Positions 41,916 to 52,938 of a stretch of DNA of 64,000 nt are shown piece by piece. Location of the stretch: NCBI GenBank assembly GCA_030323885.1, contig CM059190.1:90239989-90303988 (forward strand). The letters run 5' to 3'. How positions within the stretch are numbered: the first letter of the stretch is position 1; each line of letters starts with the position of its first letter. The translations under genes and the position numbers were made by a program. The notes under the pieces were generated by a model. That model was not told where the DNA came from. It ran no database searches and worked only from the letters and a program-made list of their open reading frames with translations. This stretch comes from Branchipolynoe longqiensis (lineage: Eukaryota; Annelida; Polychaeta; Phyllodocida; Polynoidae).

Positions 41916-42417
41916 CAGTATAACCCCGTTAAACCAAACTTGAACGGACCCTATGAATTTGTTTGGATTAACCGATCATTGGTTTAACCAAGCTTTGACT
42001 TTGACTTGGATTTTGCAAAAACAGGGGTGCATTATGAATGTACAATGTATGTGGACACTATGATTATTGTTTTTTTTATGTATATACAGTTTGACCCCAT
42101 TAAACCAACCTCAGTTAAATCAAATGTTTGGTTAATCCAAACTTTTTTCGGCGACCTGGCAAAATACTACCATTTATCATATAAAAAAGTCTCAGATGGC
42201 CTTAAAACCACATGAACGTTTGGTTTAACCATACCGGAAGTGGCCTCGGACCGACAATTTTGTTTGGATGGACCGGCACTTTGGATTAACTGTCTTTTGT
42301 TTAACCAACTTTTTTATATGATAAGTGGTAGTATTTTGCCGGGCCGCCGAAAAAAGTTTGGATTAACCGATCGTGACCATTTGGTTTAACCAAGCTTGGT
42401 TTAACGGGGTTGTACTG
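41916..42417. mobile_element. MITE with CAGTATAACCCCGTTAAACC termini (pogo/Tigger-like), with internal duplicate
   Basis: The left end CAGTATAACCCCGTTAAACC and the complement of the right end CAGTACAACCCCGTTAAACC differ at one base; TA flanks both. A third, diverged terminus (CAGTTTGACCCCATTAAACC) lies inside at about 42087, so one copy is nested in or fused to another. The interior has repeated GGTTTAACC and GGATTAACC words. TIRs starting CAG with TA duplications are typical of pogo-like Tc1/mariner elements. Confidence 0.85.
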
Positions 42418-42473
42418 TATATGCATATCAACTTATACAGACATATATAATCAGTAGAAGGGTGAACCACCAA

Positions 42474-42830
42474 ACAGGGTGGCTGAAAGAGTACAGCGTC
42501 CGTCTCCTGTTTTGAGAGATCGGGAGATCCGAACCCATGAGTTTGTCGGTTCGTATCCTGGTCGAGTCAAACCAATGACTCAAACATTGATACTCGTCGC
42601 TTCCTAGCCTGGCACTCGGCATTATTAGGATAGGGCAAGGACTGGTTGGCACACTGTCAGGAAAATGTGACTGAGTGGGATATCAGGTCATGGTGCTGGC
42701 GGCCTGGTTTCCCAGTGGGGCAGCACTATAAAGTTGCCATGAGTGCGAACTGTCACAAGTTGGTACCCGTCCTGATATGACCATACATGTTGCTGGGACA
42801 TAAAACAACAAACAAACAAACAGACGGGTG
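42474..42830 (+). mobile_element. SINE family A, variant head, full length
   Basis: GGGTGGCTGAAAGAGTACAG, GTCCGTCTCCTG, then a duplicated box B region, the complete body and the tail CATACATGTTGCTGGGACAT with (AAAC)n. Confidence 0.88.
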
Positions 42831-43101
42831 AACCAGTCGGTGAAATGTTCTCTATATAATCAGATAATAACACGCTCAATAAGAGGTTATCCTATGGTAC
42901 CACTAGTCACTGCCATGCACCACACTCGATTCATCACATGAAATAGATGGACTAGATGGTCCCTACCAATCCCCTGGGTGATTCAAGAGCTATGGGCTTT
43001 TCTTGTGTGGGGAGAGAGTGTTATGATATGGATATCTTTCTACACAAACAAAGAGATTGTAAGGCTTATAAAATCAGCGATCGGTGATAGCTCATAGTTC
43101 T

Positions 43102-43330
43102 CGAATGGATGGCGAGTCGGTAAGAGCGCTGGCTTTCTGGGTTAGAAATCATGGGTTCGAATCCGGACCAACTAAAAGCAATGACTTACAAAACCTAGCC
43201 TAGTGTTCGGCATTTATAGGCTATGGCAAGAACTGGTTTTGTTAGTATCAGGATAACATGACTGAGTAGGAAAATTGTGACATGGTGCCGGCAGTCCGGT
43301 CTTCCAGTGGGGCAGCACTATAATTATGAA
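43102..43330 (+). mobile_element. SINE family A, variant head, tail missing
   Basis: GGATGGCGAGTCGGTAAGAG, GCGCTGGCTTTCTGGGTTAG and GGGTTCGAATCCGGACC resemble a tRNA-Leu-like head with a better preserved middle than the other copies; the SINE body follows to GGGGCAGCACTATAA. Confidence 0.8.
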
Positions 43331-43589
43331 GGCACAATACGTGTGCACTATCCCATTAACACAAAAAGAAGAATAAAAGCAGATTCATCTGCTCACACTG
43401 TGATCCAGTGATACTTTGTTTTGGCAATTTCTGACCACATTCAAATGTATGTCAACACCATGGCTGGCTTCTGCCAGTGCATTACCATTACCTATCGGTA
43501 CCTCTAGGTTGTGGGTGTGATACAGTCGTTCTGATTCCATCCGCAACTCATTATTACATTTTTTAGGGAAACTGGCTTTCACCAAAAAA

Positions 43590-43812
43590 TCATTTTCCAT
43601 TTTTAACTTGAAAACTCGTTTACTGTTAATTATTTATCATATACCGCTTGTGATTTTACCACATTTGTATGTTCCTTTGACATAGATTTATCTGCTCTAA
43701 TTGACCTGTTTAAAATGTAATTATTTTACTCAGACGTGTTTAACCACTGTATGACCCCCAATAGCCGATATTTACATTTCATGCTGGGGGGATCGTTAAA
43801 CAAACAAACTAA
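43590..43812 (+). repeat. Dispersed repeat R3, copy 2
   Basis: Collinear with 36645-36915: TTATCATATACCGCTTGTGA, TTTTACCACA, CCCAATAGCCGATATTTAC and GATCGTTAAACAAACAAAC. Confidence 0.82.
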
Positions 43813-43819
43813 CAAACTC

Positions 43820-45215
43820 TAGGTTGTTAAAAAAAACACCTTAACTCGGTCACATTGCTGGAGGGGTCAACAAGTTCTTGTTTCTGCAGAGAAACACAAC
43901 ACGCAAACAATGAATAATTAATACACCAACCTCTAAATTTGGCAAATAGGATCCAATCTAAATAAGAGGTTTGGTTTTGAAAATATCAGTTATTCTTCCA
44001 TCGAATTATGCAACTGCAAGCTCATCCAGTATCTGACGATATCTATCTAATAAAGCACATAGACTGCTGAGGTAATAACTAAATTGGAACTTAAAACAAT
44101 AATCATACTGTGTGGGTGAGACAACGCTCGCTCGATTGATTCGAATTCAGGTCAGAATGTCATCTATTTCTACTAACTTAAATGAAAACCCATAAATGGT
44201 AAGTTAGGGCCTGCTAGTTTCACCCCCACACCCTCAAGGGAATTTGGCAGTCGTTTTGTGGCGCGCATGGCTTTGGATATCGCCCATTTTCCTTCTTATA
44301 TATATGTGTGTGATGCCTAATGTATTATGCAAGTATAAAGATACGTAAAGGAATATTACGTATTAGTATTATTATTATCGCTATACTCCACAAGATGCAA
44401 CATTGTACCGGTGCCACCATCTCAGCCCACTTCGGCCTGTATGAAGGGTTCAGGCGTATAACCGACAAACCCATTTTTGAGTTTTCCGTCAAACAGAATT
44501 TATCGTTGCGCTTTCCAGTTAGAATTTATTACATTTATGAGTAGGGCATTATATACGAGATGTGGCAGCTTCTGCGGGGAAAATAACCCGGACTTGATTA
44601 TCGGAATGATGGCAGCTTCAGCTCAAAAGGTGGTAGTCATTGTTTCTTTTCGGCTCGGATGGCAATTGTCGGTTTCTTTTCGGCTAGGATGGCAATTGTC
44701 GATTTTTGTGCCTGGCCCCTTTGTATGTTTCTGTGTGATTTATGATATTTATATGATTATAAATCAATGGAAGTTCCACCAACCTTTCCGTGCACTCTGT
44801 AAATGATGGACTGAATATGACTGGTGGCGCCCCCCAATGGGTCCCCACCACACTAACTGCACCCGCCCGCCTCCCACCCCATTCTCCACTCACACATCTC
44901 TATTCTAGACAAATGAGGATGACTTCTTGCCGGAGATTAGATTCACATAACTAAAAAAAAGTTACTCCAGGGGGATTGAAGACAGACAATACAAGTGGGA
45001 TGAGTAGATCTATCATTTCCGGAGTTAGCCGTAGGTATTTAGTGAGGAATGGCAGTAAGTAGAACCATACATTTTTCATATTGCGCCGGCAACATGGGTA
45101 ATTAATTCACAGGTGCTGGACAGAGACGCACCACCCCCCAAAGCTGTAACTATGGAGGCTCACCGTACCGCCATCTAGCGGATCCTGGCTACATCACACC
45201 TTACGGATTAACTTA
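43820..45215. other. No recognisable gene; one short direct duplication
   Basis: At 44641-44702 the segment GTTTCTTTTCGGCTxGGATG plus GCAATTGTCG is present twice in tandem (about 30 bp each). The remainder is unremarkable. Confidence 0.5.
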
Positions 45216-45222
45216 CAGAAAG

Positions 45223-45533
45223 TTTGTTTCATTTAATGATGCATCTAGAGCACATTGATTTTCATCATCGGCGATTGGACATCAAACATCTTTGGAGGAA
45301 ACCCGCTGCTGCCACATAGGCTACTCTTTCCAATAAGCAGCAAGGGGTCATTTATATGCACTTTCCCAGAGACAGGACATCACATCCCACATCTTTTGAT
45401 GAAGCAGTTGTGGACCACTGGTAGGAATGGAAAATAGGGCAAACTGCAAATGGGTCCACTGAACAAGATCGATCGGATGACCGACACCTTCACAGATGGG
45501 CACTCTACCGCATGAGCTACGTCCTGCTCTCGA
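45223..45533 (-). mobile_element. SINE family B, copy 3
   Basis: The minus strand runs from GAGCAGGACGTAGCTCATGC through GATCGATCTTGTTCAGTGGA to TAAATGAAACAAAC. The segment with the ATGTTTGACGTCCAAT equivalents is partly deleted. Confidence 0.85.
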
Positions 45534-45589
45534 TTAACTTACAGATTAACTTACAAATCCTCTTCTAGTTGATCTAGGACCTAGTTGAC

Positions 45590-46048
45590 CTCTACTTCCA
45601 GCTTTTCATGGCACAAAAAGACCCAACTTTTGTGCACACATACAGAGGTGGATGAAGCCTTGACGTCATATAATTGTGAGTGTCCTCTCCAATGTCTATC
45701 CAGCCTTCTATCAACTGTGTCTACTGTTGATGCTTTAGCTACTTGGTCTGGAAGACTGCTCCATGGATCTATCACTCGCAAGAAAAATGAGTGTTTCCTG
45801 ACCTCAAGTCTTGGCCTCATCTTGAAGATCTTATACCACTGGCTTCTAATGTTGCTGTCTATTCTGAGGTTGAACAAACCTATTGTGACATCACCATCAT
45901 AGACTCCAGTAATAATCGTATAAGTCTCTATCATATCTTCCCTGAGACGACAATATGACAATGTTGTTAGCCTAAGTCTCCTCAGGCGATCTTCATATGC
46001 CATCTCTCGCAATCCTGGAATTCGTTGGATTCGAACTGCCAGCTGCAC
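45590..46048 (-). CDS. LINE reverse transcriptase, C-terminal part (CR1/L2-like)
   Basis: The 155-codon open frame reads RIQRIPGLREMAYEDRLRRL, LTTLSYCRLREDMIETYTII, TGVYDGDV, RLEVRKHSFFLRVIDPWSSL and a final STVDTVDRRLDRHW. These are the ordered C-terminal blocks of CR1/L2/Jockey-type LINE proteins (PGLRxxxYxxRLxxLxLxTLxxRRxRGDMI; RxHxFxxRxxxxWNxLP; VxxFKxRLDxxW). The catalytic domain is absent and there is no internal stop, so the fragment is 5'-truncated but not very old. Its upstream edge at about 46050 abuts a tRNA-like sequence. Confidence 0.82.
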
Positions 46049-46075
46049 TCAGTCCCCAGCACCCAAACACTGGAC

Positions 46076-46147
46076 GTGGTGTGTGAGCTAGTCCTCCTCG
46101 CTGACTGGATCGAACCCGCAAGTTGATGGGCTGAACCACTACACCAT
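46076..46147 (-). other. tRNA-like sequence
   Basis: The minus strand reads GGTGATGGTGTAGTGGTTCA, GCCCATCAACTTGC and GGGTTCGATCCAGTCAGC, with box A and box B words at tRNA spacing. A tRNA-derived SINE head is the most likely explanation. Confidence 0.45.
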
Positions 46148-46311
46148 CACCTGAACCAATGCATAGTGATACATCCAGCTTTACTTTCGCAACTCTATCA
46201 ACCCCAGCCAGCTCAGGACATTCATACGCGATAGGGTTGAGCAACCTGGAAGTGGCACCCTCACCAATGACGTCATGTAGTATGGATGCCACTGTGTGAA
46301 TCAATAAAGTT

Positions 46312-46336
46312 CCATATATATATATATATATATATT
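46312..46336. repeat. (TA)n microsatellite
   Basis: A pure ATATATATAT run of about 24 bp. Confidence 0.95.
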
Positions 46337-46426
46337 AGTCTGATTAGTCGGATGTACAGCGCTTTGAATGATTAATACCTGTATAATAAATTATACATTG
46401 CATATATGTACAATATGAAGTAAATG

Positions 46427-46611
46427 CTGTAAAACCTCTCTAAATCGACCCACCTTGGGACCAACTGTAAGTTTACATGGTCCATTTAGGGAGGTGGTCG
46501 GATTAGGGAGTTAGAAAATGGTTACAATGGTATTGTTGGGACCCCAAATAAAGCGATCGATATAGGGGAGTGGTCAAACTGTGGAGGTGGTCGGTTAGAG
46601 AGGTTTTACTG
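46427..46611. mobile_element. 185-bp MITE with CWGTAAAACCTCTCT termini (pogo-like)
   Basis: The left end CTGTAAAACCTCTCTAAATC and the complement of the right end CAGTAAAACCTCTCTAACCG. TA follows the right end; the left duplication has decayed to TG. The interior repeats GGTCGG and GTGGTC words. Confidence 0.83.
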
Positions 46612-46698
46612 TACATAGAATCCCTACCCGATAGTTCCCCCCTCCCCCACCCCTCCCCCCACCCCTCCGTCCCACAACGCCATTTTGCCTTACCTATG

Positions 46699-47054
46699 AT
46701 TAAAGCTGCATAGTCTGATGGTTTTGAGTTTCTGTCATTTTCTGAGATAAATATATTAGATTGATCGTTATAATGTACCTTGTTTTAGTTTGAAGTAACT
46801 TATATTTTAAATCGCAACTTTTGAGATATTTGAAGTGCAAACATGCTAAATTAATTTTCGCAGGAATGCCAAAACTCTGACACCATAGACTTTTGCAGTA
46901 ACAGATTCTATTAAATTGCCGCAGTACTTCCTTCTATGTGGCGATAAATGTTTAATAAGTGCCCCAGTATCTAAGTTTAGATATGTAGAATCAAATCCAG
47001 ATGATTGCTTTGATTTTGAAAATTTAATGCTTCATCGGACTATGCAGCTTTAAT
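46699..47054 (+). mobile_element. MITE family M, intact copy (356 bp)
   Basis: The TIRs ATTAAAGCTGCATAGTCTGA and the complement of TCGGACTATGCAGCTTTAAT are 22 bp with one mismatch. ATG is present on both sides (46696-46698 and 47055-47057). The interior matches 28158-29203 (minus the nested element) and 36409-36637. It has no coding capacity. Confidence 0.88.
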
Positions 47055-47119
47055 ATGGGCAGTGGTACTGACTCCTGCTACAACAGCTAGGTCACGTGGT
47101 ATGTCTTGGACATGAAGGG

Positions 47120-47300
47120 CGGAGTGGAGAATAAACCCCACGCTCCCACTCCTCACCCACTACATCCACTCATTCTCCACTCACCCTCACCCTCCCCCCC
47201 CCTAGCCGCCACCCCACTTCCCCGTCAGCCCCCCCCCCTCCCCCCTTCCCCGTCACCCCCCCCCCCCCCCCATCCCGCCACCCCCCTTCCCCTACTCCTG
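47120..47300. repeat. C-rich low-complexity tract
   Basis: CCCCACC/CCCCTTCCCC sequence with C runs at 47230-47237 and 47259-47270. Pro-rich frames here are artefacts. Confidence 0.93.
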
Positions 47301-47544
47301 ATAGAGCACCCGTCGGGTGTACAGGCCCTATATTGAACAGCTCCAGTCGCAGTCAACAGTACCGTAGCCAGGATTGTTTTCGGTGTGTTTTCTCAAGGGT
47401 AGCAAGGGGGAAGAACAGTGACTCCAGTATCTGCACTTGTTTAAGCATTTAGATGAACAAATTCATGTAATTCTTGTTTTACAGACATTTTCCCTAACTG
47501 TTTAATTCAAAAAGAAATCAGGTTGGGGAGTGTAACATGTTTGC

Positions 47545-47832
47545 TTGTTTGTTGGGGTCTTTGCAGCCTAGTAACATCTAAGGTCATATTAAGATGGATA
47601 CAGACTTGTGACGATGCGCAGTCACGGCGACGACTTTTAGTACTGCCTCATTGAGAGATCAGTCCATTGGCACCATGATCCGATATCTCACTCAGTCACA
47701 CTATCCTGATATTGAGCAATCCAGTCATATTAAAGCCGAACATCAGGCTAGCTAAGAACAAGCATCAATTGTGTAAGTCTCTGATTTGACACGGTCGGGG
47801 TTCGAACCCAGGACCTCCCGCACGTGAAGCCA
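47545..47832 (-). mobile_element. SINE family A, diverged
   Basis: Tail complement (GTTGGGGTCTTTGCAGCCTA), body and box B complement (GGTCGGGGTTCGAACCCAGG). More substitutions than the other copies; the head is partly lost. Confidence 0.85.
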
Positions 47833-47984
47833 GTGTATTTGGGGTGTTGGTGGTGGCTCCATCTGCCCCTTGGTTACGGCCCTGCCTCCCACATCTCGCA
47901 TACACTGCATCTGCAATCGACTGGAGGCATTGTGACCCTCAGCAGGACCCCACTCATACAGGCAGGCGGTGCCCGAGTCTGGGG

Positions 47985-48910
47985 CAGTGCGCCGCTCCAC
48001 ACTGCCTTATTCACTCCATCCCTACCCCACACCCCCACTCACACCCTCCCCCACCCCCTTTTTCACTAAATCCCTACCACATCCCCTCCCCCACCACCCC
48101 GGCACCCCCCCCCCCCTCCCCCCCATCCCCACGGCCTTATTCACTCCCCCCCACCCCACCTCGCCCACCCCCCTATTCACTCCATCCCCCCACCCCCCAC
48201 CCCACCCCCACCGCATTTTCACTCCATCTCTCCCCACCTCCACCCTCCCCCACTGCCATATTCAGTCCACCCCTACGCACCCCCGCCATCCCCCGTCATC
48301 CCCTGACCCCATCCTCACCTCACCACAACCCCCTCTCCACCACCCACCCTCTGCCCACCTCCTCCTCACACCCTCTCCTCACACCCACCCTCTCCACACT
48401 AGGACCCTCTCCCCACCACCCACCCTCTCCCCCACCCTCTCCTCACACCCACCCTCTCCACACTAGGACCCTCTCCCCACCGACATCCTCAACTCACCAC
48501 CACCCTCTCCTCACCTACCATTATAGCCCCAACCCATCTCCCTCCCCATCACACATCCTCCCTCTCGCCGTCCACCCTCTTTCCACCCCCACCCACGCCC
48601 CCACCCACCCCCACCCACTCCCACCGCCAGCCTCTCCGACCTTACCCTCTCCGCACCCCCACCCTCTCCCCACTACCCGTCCTCTTCCATCCCATCCTCT
48701 CGCCGTCCACCCTCTCTCCCACCACCCACTCTCCCCACACCCACTCTCTCTCCCCACCACCACACCCCTCAACCCTCTCGCCCCGCCCCACCCTCTCTCC
48801 CCCTCCCAGCCTCTCGGCAAACCCCCCATCCTTTCTCCAACCCTCTCACCCTATATCCCCCCCTTACCCCCCTCAGTCTCCACCCCATCTCCGCCTCCGC
48901 CTCCCAATTA
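47985..48910. repeat. 900-bp strand-asymmetric CCACCC/CTCTCC tract
   Basis: The plus strand is almost pure pyrimidine with A interruptions (CACCCTCTCC, CCCCACCACC). A 60-bp piece with CACACTAGGACCCTCTCCCC occurs twice (about 48397 and 48460). The complementary strand is a string of GGGTGGGG runs. The 402-codon Pro-rich frame crossing it is a composition artefact. Confidence 0.92.
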
Positions 48911-49204
48911 CACTCTCCTTTTGTTGATTGCTTTTCCCCTTTTATCCCACATTGTCCTTTTAAATTCCTTACAGTTTTACAGTAATGAATTGAATTCATT
49001 TGAAATATTTTATCAAAATCCAGAGCAGGTCCGTAATGCAGCGCCTCCGTAATGACTTCCAAAGTGGCAGATCACATTAACAACTGCACATGTTGTTATG
49101 TCATAGCTCTCAATTATATATGCAAATAGTCATCACATCATAATTGAACCCGACTTGTCTGTCACAATTTGCATCGCTTCGCATCAATAAAGCTAAGATT
49201 CCAT

Positions 49205-49260
49205 ATACGCAGCAAGCGGTATGCAGCATGCGGTATGCGGCATGCGGCATGCGAATGCGA
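49205..49260. repeat. GCATGCGGTATGCGGCATGC short repeat
   Basis: Six to seven copies of (G/C)GCATGCGGTATG-like words. Each is close to the palindrome GCATGC, so the tract can pair with itself. Confidence 0.7.
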
Positions 49261-49380
49261 TTTTCGGTCTTTCTTTCTACAAATTTGTGAAGGAAAGTCA
49301 AAGTTCCTGTTTGTCCTATGGCAAACGCAGCATCATTCACAATTGCATTCACACCGATCCATGTAGCGATCCACTTGCCA

Positions 49381-49612
49381 CATTTGCATTTGCATTCGCA
49401 TTCATATTTGCATTTGCATTTGCATTTATTTGCCTTCACATTTACATTCGCATTCACATTCACATTCACATTCACATCTGCATTCACATTCACATTCACA
49501 TTCACATCTGCATTCACATTCGCATTCGCATTCACATTCGCATTCGCATTCGCATTCGCATTCGCATTCGCATTCGCATTCGCATTCGCATTCGCATTCG
49601 CATTTGCATTCG
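49381..49612. repeat. (TTCGCA/TTCACA/TTTGCA)n hexanucleotide array
   Basis: About 37 hexamers. Variants are arranged in blocks: TTTGCA at the left (49381-49430), TTCACA in the centre (about 49438-49515) and TTCGCA at the right (about 49517-49600), with TTTGCA again at the end. The three variants differ only at the CpG. Confidence 0.95.
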
Positions 49613-49940
49613 GACGTATGGAAGCACCACTGTGTATTTATAGGCTTTGCCATTTTTTTTGCCAAATTCCCATACTGCGTATATGGAATCTTAACTTAAG
49701 GAGACATGACTTTTGTTATAAAATTTATTTTAAAACGTAATCAGTAACTTTCAGTGAGGTCAAACGAATCATGAAGTCACGGTACTGGGTGAGAGGATCC
49801 CGAATTTGTGCGTTAGTCACGTAGGTATCAGCGACATGAAACAGAGAAGCAGTGTTCGGAGATCGTGGCATACAGGAGCGGCAAACAACATGTAGTAAAT
49901 AATGAGATACAGAGGAATTTTGACTGACTTAAAATTCAGA

Positions 49941-51635
49941 GACTTCGTATCAGGCATATTACAAGACTTCGTATCAGGCATATTACACGACTTTGTATCA
50001 GGCATATTACAAGACTTCATATCAGGCATATTACAAGACTTTGTATCAAGCATATTACACGACTTCGTATCAGGCATATTACAAGACTTCATATCAGGCA
50101 TATTACAAGACTTCGTATCAAGCATATTACACGACTTCGTATCAGGCATATTACAAGACTTCATATCAGGCATATTACAAGACTTCGTATCAAGCATATT
50201 ACACGACTTCGTATCAGGCATATTACAAGACTTCGTATCAGGCATATTACAAGACTTTGTATCAGGCATATTACAAGACTTTGTATCAGGCATATTACAA
50301 GACTTCGTATCAGGCATATTACAAGACTTTGTATCAGGCATATTACAAGACTTTGTATCAGGCATATTACAAGACTTTGTATCAGGCATATTACAAGACT
50401 TCGTATCAGGCATATTACAAGACTTTGTATCAGGCATATTACAAGACTTCGTATCAGGCATATTACAAGACTTTGTATCAGGCATATTACAAGACTTTGT
50501 ATCAGGCATATTACAAGACTTCGTACCAGGCATATTACAAGACTTTGTATCAGGCATATTACAAGACTTTGTATCAGGCATATTACAAGACTCTGTATCA
50601 GGCATATTACAAGACTTTGTATCAGGCATATTACAAGACTTTGTATCAGGCATATTACACACGGCATATTACAAGACTTCATATCAGGCATATTACAAGA
50701 CTTCGTATCAGGCATATTACAAGACTTCATATCAGGCATATTACAAGACTTTGTATCAGGCATATTACACGACTTCGTATCAGGCATATTACAAGGTTTC
50801 ATATCAGGCATATTACAAGACTTTGTATCAGGCATATTACAAGACTTCGTATCAGGCATATTACAAGACTTTGTATCAGGCATATTACACGACTCGTATC
50901 AGGCATATTACAAGACTTCATATCAGGCATATTACAAGACTTCGTATCAGGCATATTACAAGACTTTGTATCAGGCATATTACAAGACTTTGTATCAGGC
51001 ATATTACAAGACTCTGTATCAGGCATATTACAAGACTCTGTATCAGGCATATTACAAGACTCAGTATCAGGCATATTACAAGACTTCGTATCAGGCATAT
51101 TACAAGACTTTGTATCAGGCATATTACAAGACTTTGTATCAGGCATATTACAAGACTTTGTATCAGGCATATTACAAGACTTTGTATCAGGCATATTACA
51201 AGACTCTGTATCAGGCATATTACAAGACTTTGTATCAGGCATATTACAAGACTTCGTACCAGGCATATTACAAGACTTTGTATCAGGCATATTACAAGAC
51301 TTTGTATCAGGCATATTACAAGACTTTGTATCAGGCATATTACAAGACTTTGTATCAGGCATATTACAAGACTCTGTATCAGGCATATTACAAGACTCTG
51401 TATCAGGCATATTACAAGACTTTGTATCAGGCATATTACAAGACTTTGTATCAGGCATATTACAAGACTTTGTATCAGGCATATTACAAGACTCTGTATC
51501 AGGCATATTACAAGACTTTGTATCAGGCATATTACAAGACTTTGTATCAGGCATATTACAAGACTTTGTATCAGGCATATTACAAGACTTCGTACCAGGC
51601 ATATTACAAGACTTTGTATCACGCATATTACATGA
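49941..51635. repeat. 24-bp minisatellite, about 70 copies (1.7 kb)
   Basis: The unit is GACTTCGTATCAGGCATATT followed by ACAA. The main variants change the CpG only (TTTGTA, TTCATA), plus CTCTGTA. A three-unit higher-order repeat (72 bp) appears three times near the left end (about 49985-50215), marked by CACGAC, TTCATA and ATCAAGC units. Two breaks shift the phase (about 50655 and 50893). The unit length is a multiple of three and lacks stops, so very long open frames appear on both strands. Confidence 0.97.
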
Positions 51636-51699
51636 CGGAGAAGACAGCGCTCAATGGCAGGGAGGGAGGGTGGGTGAATTTTAAGTTGCTCAAACCACA

Positions 51700-52460
51700 G
51701 CTGGGACCGAAGTGACGAGGGGTTGTGTGGGGCGCCGGAAGCGGGAAAACGGGACAACCGGAAACAGCTACATACTACACACAAATTAAATATACTATCT
51801 ACCCAACATATGCGGTGTATATTCCTACTAACCTCATGTGTAGTGCTATCCTACCGATGCACCAATCACATTTAATATCTCTTTCGGTTACTTTATCATG
51901 ATATTGATCCAACTAGAAGTTTTTGAATTGATTTGGTTTCACAAAATAAACATGCTCATCCCATGAATGTGATTATATCAACATATACCTGCAGTTGTGA
52001 AATGGTTACATTGGTATCGGTCTCAAATGACAGCAAATTTAAACTAAGATGCAAATTGTCAGTGGTAAGTGTTGTGTCGATAGACACGCAAATTCAACTC
52101 AGAGGACATATTAAGATGGTACAGTCGAATCATCCTTAGCGACTCTCATCCTAGCTAAGCATGGACACGAAACAGCAAGAACCAATTCCTCCTGAATTCT
52201 TTCAAATGATTGTTCTCTCCATGTTTTTCTTTTGGGGGGAGGTGTTTTTTGTGTGTTTTCTTTAGGTGGGGGGAAGGATGTGCTGGGGTAAATTAGTTTT
52301 TGTTCTTTTTGTTTTTCTTGAAGATTTATACTGCCTATTATGGATAAGTCTGAATAGACTTGTTTTCACCATTAGACAGTTTGTCGATAGAAAGCCCGAG
52401 CCTACACTTTTACCATTGATTAAGCTGGGCAAATTACCACAGTCACAAACAATTATTGTT
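51700..52460. other. No recognisable gene
   Basis: Ordinary sequence; 52315-52340 (GAAGATTTATACTGCCTAT) is also found at 36655-36675 beside repeat R3, so a fragment of a shared repeat is present. Confidence 0.45.
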
Positions 52461-52469
52461 CTCTCCTCA

Positions 52470-52590
52470 TTCCACTGATCCTCATCCTACCCTAGTAATC
52501 CCGAAATCCAGACTAGGTAGCGACAAGAATAACTTTTTAAGTCATTGGTTTTTAGTCGGCCAGAGTTTCGAACAAAACGAGAAGCAGCTA
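52470..52590 (-). mobile_element. SINE family A, degenerate 5' part
   Basis: GATCCTCATCCTACCCTAGT, GACTAGGTAGCGACAAGAAT and TTTTTAAGTCATTGGTTTTT match the body start and post-head segment on the minus strand. Confidence 0.65.
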
Positions 52591-52938
52591 CTTAACATAT
52601 TCAACCCTCCCGTCTGGCCGCTAGGGGCGGGGGGGGGGGCGGGGACAGGATGGGGACAGGTAATTGACTTCGACTTGGGTCATCTTTTCTGTTGTAATGA
52701 CCTCAAAGGGGAGCACCTATGGTGAAACCAACAAGCCGCACAACAGACACCCTCATCAAAGGACAGGAGGCTCATTAGCGTGGTCCACACTAGTGCCGCT
52801 GAGTGTCTTCCTCTTTAGAGGTGAGCTGCTCCTCAAACCGGAAGTGCAGTGACCTATCCAGCTCGCTGGGAGTTGTTAGCCACGTAGTAGTGGGTAGCCA
52901 CCGGCGAGGTGGGGCGCCACTTGTGCCATGCGCAGTAA

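Noticed and set aside
40372..46147. Functional tRNA genes at 40372-40442 and 46076-46147
   Set aside because: Boxes A and B are present but stems do not pair convincingly, and tRNA-derived SINE heads are abundant here; reported only as tRNA-like.
47844..49052. 402-codon proline/serine-rich frame
   Set aside because: Lies in the C-rich simple tract; composition alone explains it.
49902..51684. Very long open frames (up to 577 codons) on both strands
   Set aside because: They are read through a 24-bp tandem repeat with no stop codon; all frames on both strands are open and give short repeated peptides. No start context, domain or coding bias.
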